Counted from the first letter of the stretch, positions 1 to 9,579 are shown. The stretch is DNA of 62,417 nt from Desulfosporosinus nitroreducens (GCF_023897015.1 NZ_JAMHFY010000028.1:1-62417), one strand, 5' to 3'. Program-made: numbers and translations. The notes: generated from the sequence alone by a model not told the origin.

Positions 1-249
1 ATACCATTGTGTATTTTTAGAAGAAATCGATTGCACAATTATTGAAGTTGAAGTTAGCTCTCTAAGAGCATATTATTCACTGGTGTAAAGCTATATTAAA
101 AAATTCTCAAAGTGATAAATAATTAAAGGATTTTATCATTTTGAAACGAAATAATAAATAACAAATTAATCAATTAGTGAGGCAAAAGGAAGATAGTTGT
201 CATATTAACCGACTTTATGAGAAATAATAGTATTGATGGGGGTAGCTTA

Positions 250-2019
250 ATGGTTGAACTTATGGCCGTTAAAGATTATGCACAACAAATTGCTGAAGCA
301 ATTGCCACTGTTGTGAAAATCGATGTTGAGGTAGCGGATCATAATCTGATGCGTATTGCTGGAACAGGCAGGTATCACAAAGGGGTCGGTCAATCCATGG
401 ATCGGCAAGGGTATATATACCAGGAAGTTTTGAGGACCGGTCATCAATTCGTTATAGAAACGCCTGGCAATCATCCCCTATGCGCCCCATGTAAAGCCCG
501 GGGGAATTGTTCTGAGAAATACGAAGTTGTTTCTCCAATCAATGTGGATGATAAGGCAGTGGGAGCGATCGGTCTCATTTGCTTTAATGAAACCCAAGCT
601 AAACTCATTCAAGAAAACCAACAATCATATCTGATTTTCTTAACCAAGATGGCGGAAACTATTGCCCTAAAGATGAAAGAACAAGAGTTTTTGGCGGGTC
701 TGGTTTCAGCCAATCACTATCTTAATTCGATTATCGATTGCTTAGAAGAAGGGCTCATAACGGTCGATCTCGAGGGAAATGTCCTTCACTATAATCAAGC
801 GGCTAAGCGCTTGTTCAGTGCTAATTTGCTGACCCCGAGAAGTCATCTGAAGAGCTTGTTCATACCGCAAATCGTCGCGGATATTCTCAGAGCGGGGACT
901 AATGTGAATGAAGTCGTTGAGCGGGAAGTGCATTTGGAAACTAAGAAAAATCGGGTTCAAATGATTTTGCGAGCGTTGCCCATTGATGGTGAAGAGGGAG
1001 TCAAGAGCATTGGCGTGACCTTGCGCCCATTTGATGAAATTGGACGAATCGTCCATCGACTTTCCTTACAAGATGCAGGGTACACCATTGATGATATTTT
1101 AGGTGTCAGTGATACAGTTTGCCAGATTCGTGAACGAGCCAAGGTTGTTGCCGCAAGTAAGTCGACAGTCTTGATCCGTGGGGAAAGTGGAACGGGGAAA
1201 GAAATGTTGGCTCGCTCAATTCACAATCTCAGTTCCAGACAACAAGGTATGTTTATGGCAATTAACTGTACGGCGATTCCCGAAACGTTACTGGAAAGTG
1301 AACTCTTCGGCTATGAAGAAGGTGCTTTTACCGGAGCGCGCAAAGGGGGCAAAATTGGAAAGTTTGAATTAGCCAATAAAGGAACGCTCTTTCTCGACGA
1401 GATAGGAGACATGCCCTTGTTTCTGCAGGCCAAAATTCTTCGGGTGCTGCAGGAGCGCCAAATAGAACGGATTGGTGGAATAGCTCCGATTCCTGTCGAT
1501 GTCCGAGTTATCGCGGCAACTCATCGAAACCTTGAGGAAATGATGGCTAAGGGAGAATTTCGTGAAGATCTTTATTATCGGATTAATGTGATTCCTATAG
1601 ATATAAAACCCTTGCGGGATCGCAAAGAGGATTTGCAGATTTTGTCTGAACACTTTATTAAAGGGTTTAATCAACAGCTTAATAAAGAGGTTCGATTTAT
1701 ATCGGATGGATTCCGTCAAAGGCTATTTGATTATGGGTGGCCTGGCAATGTTCGTGAATTGCAAAACATTATGGAGTATGCCATGAATTTAGCCAAAGAT
1801 GCAACCTTAACTGAGGAGCATTTATCTCCGAGATTGAAAAAGATCGAAAGTCAGGCTGAATCAAATGAGTTTAACCTTGAAAAGGTTGAACGTGAGACTA
1901 TCATGCGTTGTTATCAGGCGTTTGGAACAGGTGTGCAGGGTAAAGAAAGAGCTGCAAAGGCTTTGGGAATCGGAATAGCAACCCTTTATCGCAAACTTGC
2001 TCGTTACAATATTGAGTGA
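250..2019 (+). CDS. ygeV: Sigma-54-dependent transcriptional activator, YgeV-like (first of two)
   Basis: Enhancer-binding protein expected to drive the -24/-12 promoters of this purine island. The order is an N-terminal sensor (about 1-150), a PAS-like domain (about 157-267), an AAA+ core with Walker A GESGTGKE near residue 311 and GAFTGA near 358, and a C-terminal Fis-type helix-turn-helix (about 563-586). The sensor carries a C-x2-C-x5-C cluster (about 78-87), also seen in the second activator at 25153. An upstream in-frame start at 217 exists. I chose ATG 250 because GGGGG lies just upstream and the resulting 589 aa matches the 588 aa of the paralogue. It lies directly upstream of xdhABC, as E. 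coli ygeV lies next to xdhABC. The inducer is unknown; a purine is the obvious guess. Confidence 0.88.
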   Translation: MVELMAVKDYAQQIAEAIATVVKIDVEVADHNLMRIAGTGRYHKGVGQSMDRQGYIYQEVLRTGHQFVIETPGNHPLCAPCKARGNCSEKYEVVSPINVDDKAVGAIGLICFNETQAKLIQENQQSYLIFLTKMAETIALKMKEQEFLAGLVSANHYLNSIIDCLEEGLITVDLEGNVLHYNQAAKRLFSANLLTPRSHLKSLFIPQIVADILRAGTNVNEVVEREVHLETKKNRVQMILRALPIDGEEGVKSIGVTLRPFDEIGRIVHRLSLQDAGYTIDDILGVSDTVCQIRERAKVVAASKSTVLIRGESGTGKEMLARSIHNLSSRQQGMFMAINCTAIPETLLESELFGYEEGAFTGARKGGKIGKFELANKGTLFLDEIGDMPLFLQAKILRVLQERQIERIGGIAPIPVDVRVIAATHRNLEEMMAKGEFREDLYYRINVIPIDIKPLRDRKEDLQILSEHFIKGFNQQLNKEVRFISDGFRQRLFDYGWPGNVRELQNIMEYAMNLAKDATLTEEHLSPRLKKIESQAESNEFNLEKVERETIMRCYQAFGTGVQGKERAAKALGIGIATLYRKLARYNIE

Positions 2020-2067
2020 TTTTGAAAAGAGAATTTGAAGCTTTGGTCTAATGAAAGATAGATCGAA

Positions 2068-2131
2068 CTAATAGGTGTTATCATAATGATTAGCACCTAT
2101 TAGTTTGATAATTTTATTATCATTATGATAA
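2068..2131. promoter_or_regulatory. Pair of palindromic activator sites (UAS type 1), the first inside a terminator-like hairpin
   Basis: Two copies of a TTATCAT-N-ATGATAA palindrome occur. One at 2078-2092 ends in ATGATTA (one mismatch), and one at 2117-2131 is perfect. They lie about 170 and 131 bp upstream of the xdhA -24 element, a usual distance for sigma-54 activators. The first sits inside a larger inverted repeat, 2068-2077 against 2094-2103 (CTAATAGGTG / CACCTATTAG), just after the activator gene, so the DNA may also act as a terminator. The same palindrome lies upstream of the NCS2 permease promoter. Binding by the 250-2019 protein is inferred. Confidence 0.7.
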
Positions 2132-2252
2132 CGAGAGGTTACTAGAGGTTGAGGCTGTTATCCAACTTTCGGTCTATCAATGTGATAAATATATTTACTT
2201 AACTTAAATGTAAACTCGGGGAGTTAACTCATTTTTCGACACATGAGCCTGT

Positions 2253-2268
2253 TGGCATGAATTTTGCA
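2253..2268 (+). promoter_or_regulatory. Sigma-54 (-24/-12) promoter of xdhABC
   Basis: TTGGCATGAATTTTGCA has GG at 2254-2255 and GC at 2266-2267, the exact 12-nt GG-to-GC spacing of sigma-54 promoters. The predicted transcription start is about 2279, some 50 nt before the xdhA ATG. Confidence 0.85.
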
Positions 2269-2328
2269 CGGTTACATATGCTAGAACCGTTAAAAGGTCA
2301 ATAATTGTTAGGGACGGGAGGAAACAAA

Positions 2329-4689
2329 ATGGCTTATACAGTTGTAGGGAAAAGCGTTACAAGAGTCGATGCTGTAGCCAAGGTGACAGGCAAGGCCAAA
2401 TATACGGATGATTTTTCTGAACGGGATATGTTGGTTGGGAAAATCCTGCATAGTCCCTATGCGCATGCGATTGTAAAATCAATCGATGTAAGCAAAGCGA
2501 AGGCCTTGCCCGGTGTTGAGGCTGTTCTAACGTATAAAGATCTTCCTGAAATTCGATACGCTACAGCCATGCCGGGTGTGATTGAGGCTATTGCAACGGA
2601 CGAAGTTGATGTTGCAGAACTAAAATATGGCACCGCTGGGCATCCTTTTTCTCTGGATGAAAGTCATCGTGACAAAGAAGATCGCTATATCTTGACTCAG
2701 AAGGCTCGATTCGTAGGAGACAATATAGCAGCTGTGGTTGCGACGGATGCTTTGATCGCCTCAAAGGCGTTAAAGTTAATTGAGGTTGAATATGAAGTGT
2801 TGGAAGCCTTGACCAGCACTGACGCTGCCCTTAAAGAAGGCGCTCCGTTGATCCATGATGACTGTGAAAGAAACATTCTGGCATCGGGCGGATACGCCAT
2901 AGGGAATCTTGAAGAAGCCCTAAAAGAATCGGATCATGTTATCGAAGGCGAGTACGAAACAAGTATTGTCCAACATTGCCATATGGAAAATCAAGTATCT
3001 CATGCCTATGTTGATTCGGATCGAAGAATCGTTATCATGACCTCGACTCAGATTCCACATATTGTACGCAGGATTGTTGCCCAATCCCTAGGTATTTCCT
3101 GGGGCAGGGTGCGAGTAATAAAGCCTTATGTTGGGGGCGGGTTTGGAAATAAACAGGATGTCTGTATTGAGCCATTGAATGTTGCGATGAGTTTGGCTGT
3201 GGGTGGACGACCTGTAAAGCTGGAACTTTCTCGTGAAGAGGCGATGATTGATACCCGTACTCGTCATGCGTTTAAGTTTAAGATCAAGACTGGAATTAAC
3301 AATGATGGCAAGATCAACGGAATTCATATAACGGCTGTTTCAAATACCGGGGCCTACGCTTCCCACGGCCATTCAATAGCCAGCAGCGGCGGGGGCAAAT
3401 TCCGCTATCTATATCCAACTAAAGCTTTGAAATATGACCCTATAACAGTCTACACAAATTTGCCGGTTGCCGGAGCAATGCGTGGATATGGGACGCCTCA
3501 GATATTCTTTGCCTTTGAATCTCATATTGAAGACATAGCCAAAAAGCTTAAGATGGATCCCATCGAGATTCGAAAGAAAAACCTGGTTGAAGTCGGGCAC
3601 GTAGACCTATTGAGTAAAAATAAGATTATGAGCTGCAGTATCCGGGAATGTATTGATAAGGGCAGAGAATTAATTAAATGGGATGCCAAAAAGGCTTTAT
3701 ATAAGGAGCAGACCGGAGACAAACGTCGGGGGTTGGGCATGGCTTGCTTCAGCTATGCTTCAGGGACTTACCCGGTGGCCTTAGAACTTGCGGGAGCCCG
3801 TATTGTTATGAATCAAGATGGCTCAGTTCAACTGCAACTCGGAGCAACAGAAATTGGTCAAGGAAGTGACACGGTCTTTGCTCAAATGGTGGCTGAGGTT
3901 CTGGGGATTCCCATGTATATGGTGCATGTGATAAGCACCCAAGATACGGACATTACCCCCTTTGATACGGGGTCTTATGCTTCAAGACAAACCTATGTAT
4001 CAGGGATGGCGGTAGAAAAGGCAGCTCTGGAAGTTAAAGAGAAAGTTCTTGCTTTCGCAAACAGAATGACGGATATTCCTGCTCATCTCTTAGATATCAA
4101 GGATCAATTTGTGGTCTTTAAAGACTCGGGGGAACAAGTCATAGCGTTAGAAGTTGTTGCGATGCAATCCTATTATGACAGAGTTAATGCCCAACCAATT
4201 ACGAGTGATGTCTCGAATAATGCACGAATTAATGCGATTCCTTATGGGGTAACCTTTGCAGAGGTGGAAGTAGACATCAAGACTGGAAAAATTAAGATTC
4301 TGGAAATCTTCAATGTTCATGATTCGGGTAAGATTGTCAATCCGCTTTTGGCCGAGGGACAAGTTCACGGCGGGGTCAGTATGGCCATAGGTTATGCTCT
4401 CTCTGAGCAGTTGCTCTTTGATGAGAAGACGGGTAAACCTCTTAATAATAACTTATTGGACTATAAGCTTCCTACAATCATGGATACCCCGGAGATTGGT
4501 GCAGCCTTCGTTGAAAAAGAGGATCCAACCGGACCCTTTGGCGTAAAATCACTGGGAGAACCTCCAATAGTTTCGCCTGCACCTGCTATACGCAACGCAG
4601 TGTTCGACGCAACGGATGTGGCTTTTAATCGGATACCGATGAATCCGCAACGCGTTTTTGAAAAGTTTAAAGAAACGGGATTAATCTAG
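2329..4689 (+). CDS. xdhA: Xanthine dehydrogenase molybdenum-binding subunit
   Basis: Molybdopterin subunit (786 aa) of a three-subunit xanthine-dehydrogenase-type hydroxylase that hydroxylates purines such as hypoxanthine or xanthine. Recognised from the N-terminal a/b hammerhead start (GKSVTRVDAVAKVTGKA), the GGGFGNKQD loop, AMRGYG and the C-terminal GVKSLGE motif holding the catalytic glutamate. In the GGGFG-K loop a glutamine stands where bovine XDH has Glu802. ATG 2329 is preferred over the upstream in-frame start at 2305 because GGGAGG sits 8-14 nt before it. It leads the operon xdhA-xdhB-xdhC behind a sigma-54 promoter and activator sites. The exact substrate is inferred from family and context. 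Confidence 0.9.
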   Translation: MAYTVVGKSVTRVDAVAKVTGKAKYTDDFSERDMLVGKILHSPYAHAIVKSIDVSKAKALPGVEAVLTYKDLPEIRYATAMPGVIEAIATDEVDVAELKYGTAGHPFSLDESHRDKEDRYILTQKARFVGDNIAAVVATDALIASKALKLIEVEYEVLEALTSTDAALKEGAPLIHDDCERNILASGGYAIGNLEEALKESDHVIEGEYETSIVQHCHMENQVSHAYVDSDRRIVIMTSTQIPHIVRRIVAQSLGISWGRVRVIKPYVGGGFGNKQDVCIEPLNVAMSLAVGGRPVKLELSREEAMIDTRTRHAFKFKIKTGINNDGKINGIHITAVSNTGAYASHGHSIASSGGGKFRYLYPTKALKYDPITVYTNLPVAGAMRGYGTPQIFFAFESHIEDIAKKLKMDPIEIRKKNLVEVGHVDLLSKNKIMSCSIRECIDKGRELIKWDAKKALYKEQTGDKRRGLGMACFSYASGTYPVALELAGARIVMNQDGSVQLQLGATEIGQGSDTVFAQMVAEVLGIPMYMVHVISTQDTDITPFDTGSYASRQTYVSGMAVEKAALEVKEKVLAFANRMTDIPAHLLDIKDQFVVFKDSGEQVIALEVVAMQSYYDRVNAQPITSDVSNNARINAIPYGVTFAEVEVDIKTGKIKILEIFNVHDSGKIVNPLLAEGQVHGGVSMAIGYALSEQLLFDEKTGKPLNNNLLDYKLPTIMDTPEIGAAFVEKEDPTGPFGVKSLGEPPIVSPAPAIRNAVFDATDVAFNRIPMNPQRVFEKFKETGLI

Positions 4690-4704
4690 TAAGGCGGTGA
4701 TGAG

Positions 4705-5586
4705 ATGTACGATATTAAAGGATACTACGATGCTGAAACTGTAAGCGAAGCAACAGCGTTGCTTGCGGATAACCCAAATATGAAACTTATTGCAGGCGGG
4801 ACAGATGTGCTTATCAAAATGCACGGGGGGCAACTTGAAGATGCCGAGCTCCTGAGTCTGCGTAAGATTAAATCCTTGGAGAGTATTAGCGTAGCGGAAG
4901 ACGGGACGATTGTTATTGGTGCGATGGCTACCTTCTCGATGATTTTTCACAATCCCATGCTGAAGGATTTGATTCCAATTTTAACGGAAGCGGCCATCTC
5001 TATGGGCGGTCCGCAAATTAGAAATATTGCGACCATTGGCGGAAACGTTTGCAATGGAGCTACGTCGGCAGACAGTGCATCATCCTTGTTTGCGCTTAAT
5101 GCCCACTTGAAGTTACAGGATAAGAATGGGGAGCGGGTGGTTCCGATTCGTGAATTCTATCTGGGACCCGGCAAGGTTGCACTGAACCCAGGGGAAATTC
5201 TTACCGAGATTCTTATTGCACCGGAAGATTACAAAGGATTTGGCGGGCAATACATTAAGTTTGCTATGCGTGAAGCGATGGATATTGCCACGCTCGGGGT
5301 GGCGGTTGTTTGTAAAGTGCAAAGCGGAAACTTCGATGAGGTTAGAATTGGGCTTGGGGTTGCAGGTCCGACTCCATTAAGGTGTCTTGAGGCGGAGGAG
5401 TATGCCAAGGGCAAGAAGATTACATCGGAAACCCTAGCGGAGATTGGAAAGCTGGCAGTTAAATCTGCCAAGGCGCGAACCTCTTGGCGGGCATCTAAAG
5501 AATACAGGGAACATCTGGTGGAAGAGCTCACTCAAAGAGCTCTGAAAATAGCCGTTGTCAACGCAGGAGGTGCGGAAGTTGTTTAA
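4705..5586 (+). CDS. xdhB: Xanthine dehydrogenase FAD-binding subunit
   Basis: CO-dehydrogenase-flavoprotein/XdhB-type FAD subunit (293 aa, normal length) that takes electrons from the iron-sulfur subunit to NAD(P) or another acceptor. Visible family motifs are AGGTD near residue 31 and, further on, the stretch RNIATIGGNVCNG, both contacting FAD. It starts 16 nt after xdhA with AAGGCGGTGATGAG as ribosome site, and its end overlaps the start of xdhC by 8 nt, so translation is probably coupled. The gene order A-B-C matches E. coli. Confidence 0.9.
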   Translation: MYDIKGYYDAETVSEATALLADNPNMKLIAGGTDVLIKMHGGQLEDAELLSLRKIKSLESISVAEDGTIVIGAMATFSMIFHNPMLKDLIPILTEAAISMGGPQIRNIATIGGNVCNGATSADSASSLFALNAHLKLQDKNGERVVPIREFYLGPGKVALNPGEILTEILIAPEDYKGFGGQYIKFAMREAMDIATLGVAVVCKVQSGNFDEVRIGLGVAGPTPLRCLEAEEYAKGKKITSETLAEIGKLAVKSAKARTSWRASKEYREHLVEELTQRALKIAVVNAGGAEVV

Positions 5587-6085
5587 ACGAATTGCCTTTA
5601 CGGTCAATGGAAAAGCTTATAATTTCGAGGTGGATGTACGCGAATCGTTGCTGGATGTCTTAAGAAGTCATTTGGGTTTTACGGGTGCTAAGCAAGGGTG
5701 CGGGGTAGGAGAATGCGGTGCTTGCAGTGTGCTCATTGACGGTGTTCCTTACGATACCTGCATTTACCTGGCGGTTTGGGCGGATGGCAAAGACATTAAA
5801 ACCATTGAGGGTGTAGCTGAGAAAAACGGAGAGCTTTCTGATGTTCAGAAAGCCTTCGTCGAGGAGGGTGCTGTACAGTGTGGATTCTGTACCCCTGGCC
5901 TCGTCTTGACCACTACGGCCTTGAAGGAGAGCGGAAAAGATTACACCCGAGAAGAGTTGAAACGAGAACTTTCGGGGCATCTATGCCGTTGTACCGGGTA
6001 TCAGAGCATTTTGAAAGCTGCTGAAAAGTCTTTAGAAGGACATGTTTGCACATGTGTTGACAGCCCTCATTACAAGGGAAAATAG
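5579..6085 (+). CDS. xdhC: Xanthine dehydrogenase 2Fe-2S subunit
   Basis: Small iron-sulfur subunit (168 aa) with two [2Fe-2S] clusters: a ferredoxin-like CGVGECGAC motif followed by a later cysteine, then CGFC...CRC in the helical domain. It passes electrons from the molybdenum site to the FAD subunit. The frame is open from a TTG at 5555. I choose TTG 5579 because AGGAGGTG (5565-5572) lies 6 nt before it. This start overlaps xdhB by 8 nt. The C-terminal tail carries extra cysteines (near HVCTCVDSPH), not needed for the two clusters. Start codon less certain than the function. Confidence 0.87.
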   Translation: MFKRIAFTVNGKAYNFEVDVRESLLDVLRSHLGFTGAKQGCGVGECGACSVLIDGVPYDTCIYLAVWADGKDIKTIEGVAEKNGELSDVQKAFVEEGAVQCGFCTPGLVLTTTALKESGKDYTREELKRELSGHLCRCTGYQSILKAAEKSLEGHVCTCVDSPHYKGK

Positions 6086-6450
6086 CTGGAACATGCTTCA
6101 GGAGAAGCCGCCCAACCCAAGGATTTATTTTCAATCACTGCAGGTGCGGCGGCAGCGGCATGTAAGGCTACGCTGATAAACACCCCCAAAAGCATGCTCA
6201 AGAATTCATAGACCCAAAAGGAAGGCAGCTTCGCCCACAGGAGTGAACACATCGCATGGAGAGGCGGTAAGGCCCACAAAGCTTTCGCGGGAAGTGCAGC
6301 CACGGGTTCACTTCAGGTATTACCCGGAGGTTTGGCGAAGCTCCTGCGAAAGCGCGTGGGCGAGCCTTGGAGTGCTGTGTGAACGGAAGTGGGCGAAGCT
6401 GCCCGACCCAAGCGACCCAAGTGAAGAATCTCTATATAAACATAAGAATT
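6086..6450. repeat. GC-rich structured spacer with nested inverted repeats
   Basis: About 365 bp between xdhC and ygfK, clearly richer in GC than the genes on either side. A perfect 15-bp inverted repeat, GGCAGCTTCGCCCAC (6224-6238) with its complement at 6389-6403, encloses a second, GCTTTCGC (6281-6288) with its complement at 6346-6353. Short open frames on both strands here have no recognisable protein content. I see no promoter or riboswitch I can name. It may be a small palindromic repetitive element or a structured leader for ygfK. Confidence 0.5.
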
Positions 6451-6465
6451 GAGGAATGATAGATA

Positions 6466-9400
6466 ATGATGAGTGACAAAATGATCCCGATTCCCTTCAA
6501 TAAACTAGTCAATTGGATGCTTGAAGAATATAAACGAACTCAAACCATTTTTGGAGTTTCTGAGGTCAAATTTTTCCGAAAAAGCAATGATCAACAAATT
6601 GGGCTTTTTGGCGAAACTATGGATACTCCGGTTGGTCCGGCTGCCGGTCCCCATACACAGCTTGCTCAAAATATTATTGCTTCCTATTTAAGTGGAAGTC
6701 GTTTCTTTGAGTTAAAATCTGTTCAAATCATGGATGAGTTAGAGATTCCTAAGCCTTGTATCTTGGCGGAAGATGAGTGCTATAACACAGAGTGGTCTAC
6801 CGAGCTTCCGATAATGGGCGCCTTTGACGAGTATGTTAAAGCATGGTTTGCGCTCCATGTGTTGCAAAAAGAGCTGTTTAACCAAAGTGACCGACGTTTT
6901 ATGTTCAATATGAGTGTGGGGTATGACCTCAAAGGAATTCAATCTCCTAAAGTCGATCAATTTATTGAGGGGCTTAAGGATGCATCAGGAACTGAGATTT
7001 ATAAGGAGTGTCTAGCTTCTTTACTTGAGAATGTTGACCAGTTTAAGAAGGTCGATCGTGCCTTTATTGAACAGATTTCACCGAATATTTGTACTTCCAT
7101 CACCTTGTCGACCATGCATGGCTGTCCGCCGGCAGAGATTGAAGCCATTATTAAATACCTGCTTAGTGAAAAGAAACTGCACACCTTTGTCAAGATGAAT
7201 CCGACGCTTTTAGGGTATGGGTATGTGCGGAACACTTTCGATAAAATGGGCTACAAGTATATTCAGCTCAAGGAAGAATCCTTTACTCATGACCTGCAGT
7301 TTAAGGATGGAGTTGAGATGTTAAAACGCCTCAAGGTTTTTGCTAAAGAGCAGCAAAAAGACTTTGGGGTCAAGATGTCCAACACGTTACCGGTAAAGAT
7401 TGGTAGATCGGAACTGCCGGGCGAAGAAATGTACATGTCCGGTCGAGCGCTTTATCCCTTGACGATTAATCTAGCCTATAAGTTGGCCTCTGAGTTTGAG
7501 GGGGATCTCAAAATCTCCTATTCGGGTGGGGCGGATGCCTTCAATATTGATCGCATCTTCGAGACGGGAATCCAGCCCATCACTGTGGCTACCACCTTGT
7601 TAAAACCCGGAGCCTATATGCGCTTTAAACAAATGGCGGACATTTTAGATCCTCTCATGAATAATAAGGAGTCCGGCAAACTGGATATGGAGAAATTAAA
7701 AGCCCTTGCTGAAAGTTCCTTAAGCGATGCCAATCATCTCAAAGAAAAGAGAGATCTGGTCAATCGAAAAACAGAGCTTAAGCTCCCGGTTCTCGATTGC
7801 TTCATTGCCCCTTGTATGGTTGGATGTCCTATTGAACAGGATGTTCCGGAATATCTGCGTTTGGTAGGAGAAGGCCGCTACGAGGAAGCGTTTGATGTCA
7901 TTGTATCTAAAAACCCATTCCCTTTCATCACAGGTACGATTTGTACTCATAACTGTATGACTAAATGTACTCGTTTAGACTATGATGAATCCGTGCATAT
8001 CCGCGGGCAGAAATTAGTGGCTGCCGAAAAGGGCTATGATGCCTATATGCAGAAGTTCCCTGCGCTTAAACCGGAGTCATCTGCCAAAGTCGCCGTGATT
8101 GGAGCGGGTCCATCCGGACTGGCTGCAGCCTATTTCCTTGCCAAAGGAGGCATGGAGGTTACGGTATTTGATAAGCGGGAGAAAGCTGGCGGTACAGTCG
8201 AATATGTAATTCCGGATTTCAGAATTTCGAGAGAAGCGATCGCTAAAGATATTAAGCTCATCGAAAGAATGGGTGTTAAGTTTGAATTTGGCATTGACTC
8301 AAATGTTTCAGTGGCTGAATACAAAGCAAAAGGATTCCAGTACGTTTATCTGGCCATTGGTGCAGGTAAGACCAACGATCTGGACATCAACGGGGATAAA
8401 GAGCGGGTTATGGGAGCAATTCCATTCCTGGAAGCCTTTAATGCCAATAAAGATGCCCTGAAACTCGGTAAGAACGTTGCGGTAGTTGGCGGCGGGAATT
8501 CCGCGATGGATGCTGCTCGGGCTGCCCTAAGAGTCAAGGGTGTAGAAAATGTCTATATCGTCTATCGCAGAACCAAAGACTACATGCCTGCAGACCATGA
8601 AGAATTGATCTATGCTGAGGAAGATGGGGTAATCTTTAAGGAACTGCTAGCTCCGCTATCTTTGACTAAAGGGGTCTTGAAATGCCAGCAGATGGCACTG
8701 GGTCAGCCGGATGCATCTGGGCGAAGGAGACCTATGGCGGTTGAGGGTGCCTTTGAAGAATTGTTGATTGATACCGTTTTGTCTGCTATTGGGGAATTAA
8801 TCGATTATGATCTGTTAAAGAGCAATGGAATTGAAGTTGGGGAGAAAGGGAAGATTCTCGTCAATGAGGAAACACTGGAAACTAGCGTAGAAAATGTCTT
8901 CATCGGCGGGGATGCCCTTGTTGGACCTTGGACTGTAGTTGGAGCTGCTAAGCATGGCACGATGGCGGCTAAAGCTATTCTGAAAAAAGAAGGGCTGGAA
9001 TTCAAACAAGAGTTCACGTCTAAAATCTCCTTTAATAATGAAAAGCAGTTGTTAGAAATTGCCGAAAAGAAAGCTGTTATGAAACCTGTTGCCGATCACA
9101 AACTGGAATCGGACAGATGTTTAGAGTGTAATAAAGTGTGTAATATCTGTGCCGAGGTTTGCCCGAACCGTGCCAACCTTATGATCCCGGTCAATGGCAA
9201 GGGGTTAACCAATATGAGTCAGATCCTGCACGTCGACGGAATGTGTAATGTCTGCGGAAACTGTGGAACCTTCTGCCCGTATTCCAGCGAACCGTATAAA
9301 GTCAAATTGACTCTTTTCTGGACTGAAAAGGATTTCATGGACAGTCCTAATATCGGCTTCTATTTCTTAGGTGACGGCTCTGAGGGAGAATTTATGCTGC

Positions 9401-9534
9401 GCCTTGATGACAAAATATCCAAGGTGAAGTTTGATGAATCCGGCAATACGGATGTACCGATCGATGATAAGGTTGCGGCCTTTATCTGGACCGTTTACAA
9501 AGACTACGAATATCTGTATAAAGTTTTGAACTAA
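6466..9534 (+). CDS. ygfK: YgfK: DPD-like flavin/iron-sulfur oxidoreductase ("putative selenate reductase subunit" family)
   Basis: Large electron-transfer protein (1022 aa; E. coli YgfK is about 1030). Residues about 1-430 resemble the FMN-binding TIM barrel of dihydroorotate/dihydropyrimidine dehydrogenases. Residues about 430-860 are GltD-like, with cysteine groups near 445 and 492, a first dinucleotide motif GAGPSG near 543 and a second, GGGNSAMD, near 671. The C-terminus has two ferredoxin-type clusters (CLECNKVCNICAEVC near 884; CNVCGNCGTFC near 925). So it contains the modules of dihydropyrimidine dehydrogenase in a different order, which fits NAD(P)H-driven reduction of a purine-derived ring. 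The old name 'selenate reductase' reflects its link to selenium-dependent hydroxylases. GAGGAATG precedes the start. Confidence 0.88.
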   Translation: MMSDKMIPIPFNKLVNWMLEEYKRTQTIFGVSEVKFFRKSNDQQIGLFGETMDTPVGPAAGPHTQLAQNIIASYLSGSRFFELKSVQIMDELEIPKPCILAEDECYNTEWSTELPIMGAFDEYVKAWFALHVLQKELFNQSDRRFMFNMSVGYDLKGIQSPKVDQFIEGLKDASGTEIYKECLASLLENVDQFKKVDRAFIEQISPNICTSITLSTMHGCPPAEIEAIIKYLLSEKKLHTFVKMNPTLLGYGYVRNTFDKMGYKYIQLKEESFTHDLQFKDGVEMLKRLKVFAKEQQKDFGVKMSNTLPVKIGRSELPGEEMYMSGRALYPLTINLAYKLASEFEGDLKISYSGGADAFNIDRIFETGIQPITVATTLLKPGAYMRFKQMADILDPLMNNKESGKLDMEKLKALAESSLSDANHLKEKRDLVNRKTELKLPVLDCFIAPCMVGCPIEQDVPEYLRLVGEGRYEEAFDVIVSKNPFPFITGTICTHNCMTKCTRLDYDESVHIRGQKLVAAEKGYDAYMQKFPALKPESSAKVAVIGAGPSGLAAAYFLAKGGMEVTVFDKREKAGGTVEYVIPDFRISREAIAKDIKLIERMGVKFEFGIDSNVSVAEYKAKGFQYVYLAIGAGKTNDLDINGDKERVMGAIPFLEAFNANKDALKLGKNVAVVGGGNSAMDAARAALRVKGVENVYIVYRRTKDYMPADHEELIYAEEDGVIFKELLAPLSLTKGVLKCQQMALGQPDASGRRRPMAVEGAFEELLIDTVLSAIGELIDYDLLKSNGIEVGEKGKILVNEETLETSVENVFIGGDALVGPWTVVGAAKHGTMAAKAILKKEGLEFKQEFTSKISFNNEKQLLEIAEKKAVMKPVADHKLESDRCLECNKVCNICAEVCPNRANLMIPVNGKGLTNMSQILHVDGMCNVCGNCGTFCPYSSEPYKVKLTLFWTEKDFMDSPNIGFYFLGDGSEGEFMLRLDDKISKVKFDESGNTDVPIDDKVAAFIWTVYKDYEYLYKVLN

Positions 9535-9544
9535 TGCACATATT

Positions 9545-9579
9545 GAGAGAGGTCGAACTTTCGCGAGTCGACCTCTCTC
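9545..9579 (+). terminator. Hairpin after ygfK
   Basis: GAGAGAGGTCGA (9545-9556) pairs with TCGACCTCTCTC (9568-9579), 11 nt after the ygfK stop. A second small hairpin (9586-9602) ends in a T run. Confidence 0.6.

Noticed and set aside
6070-6452. Open frames on both strands in the xdhC-ygfK spacer
   Set aside because: Low-complexity, alanine/leucine- or arginine-rich content produced by GC-rich inverted repeats; no ribosome sites or family motifs.
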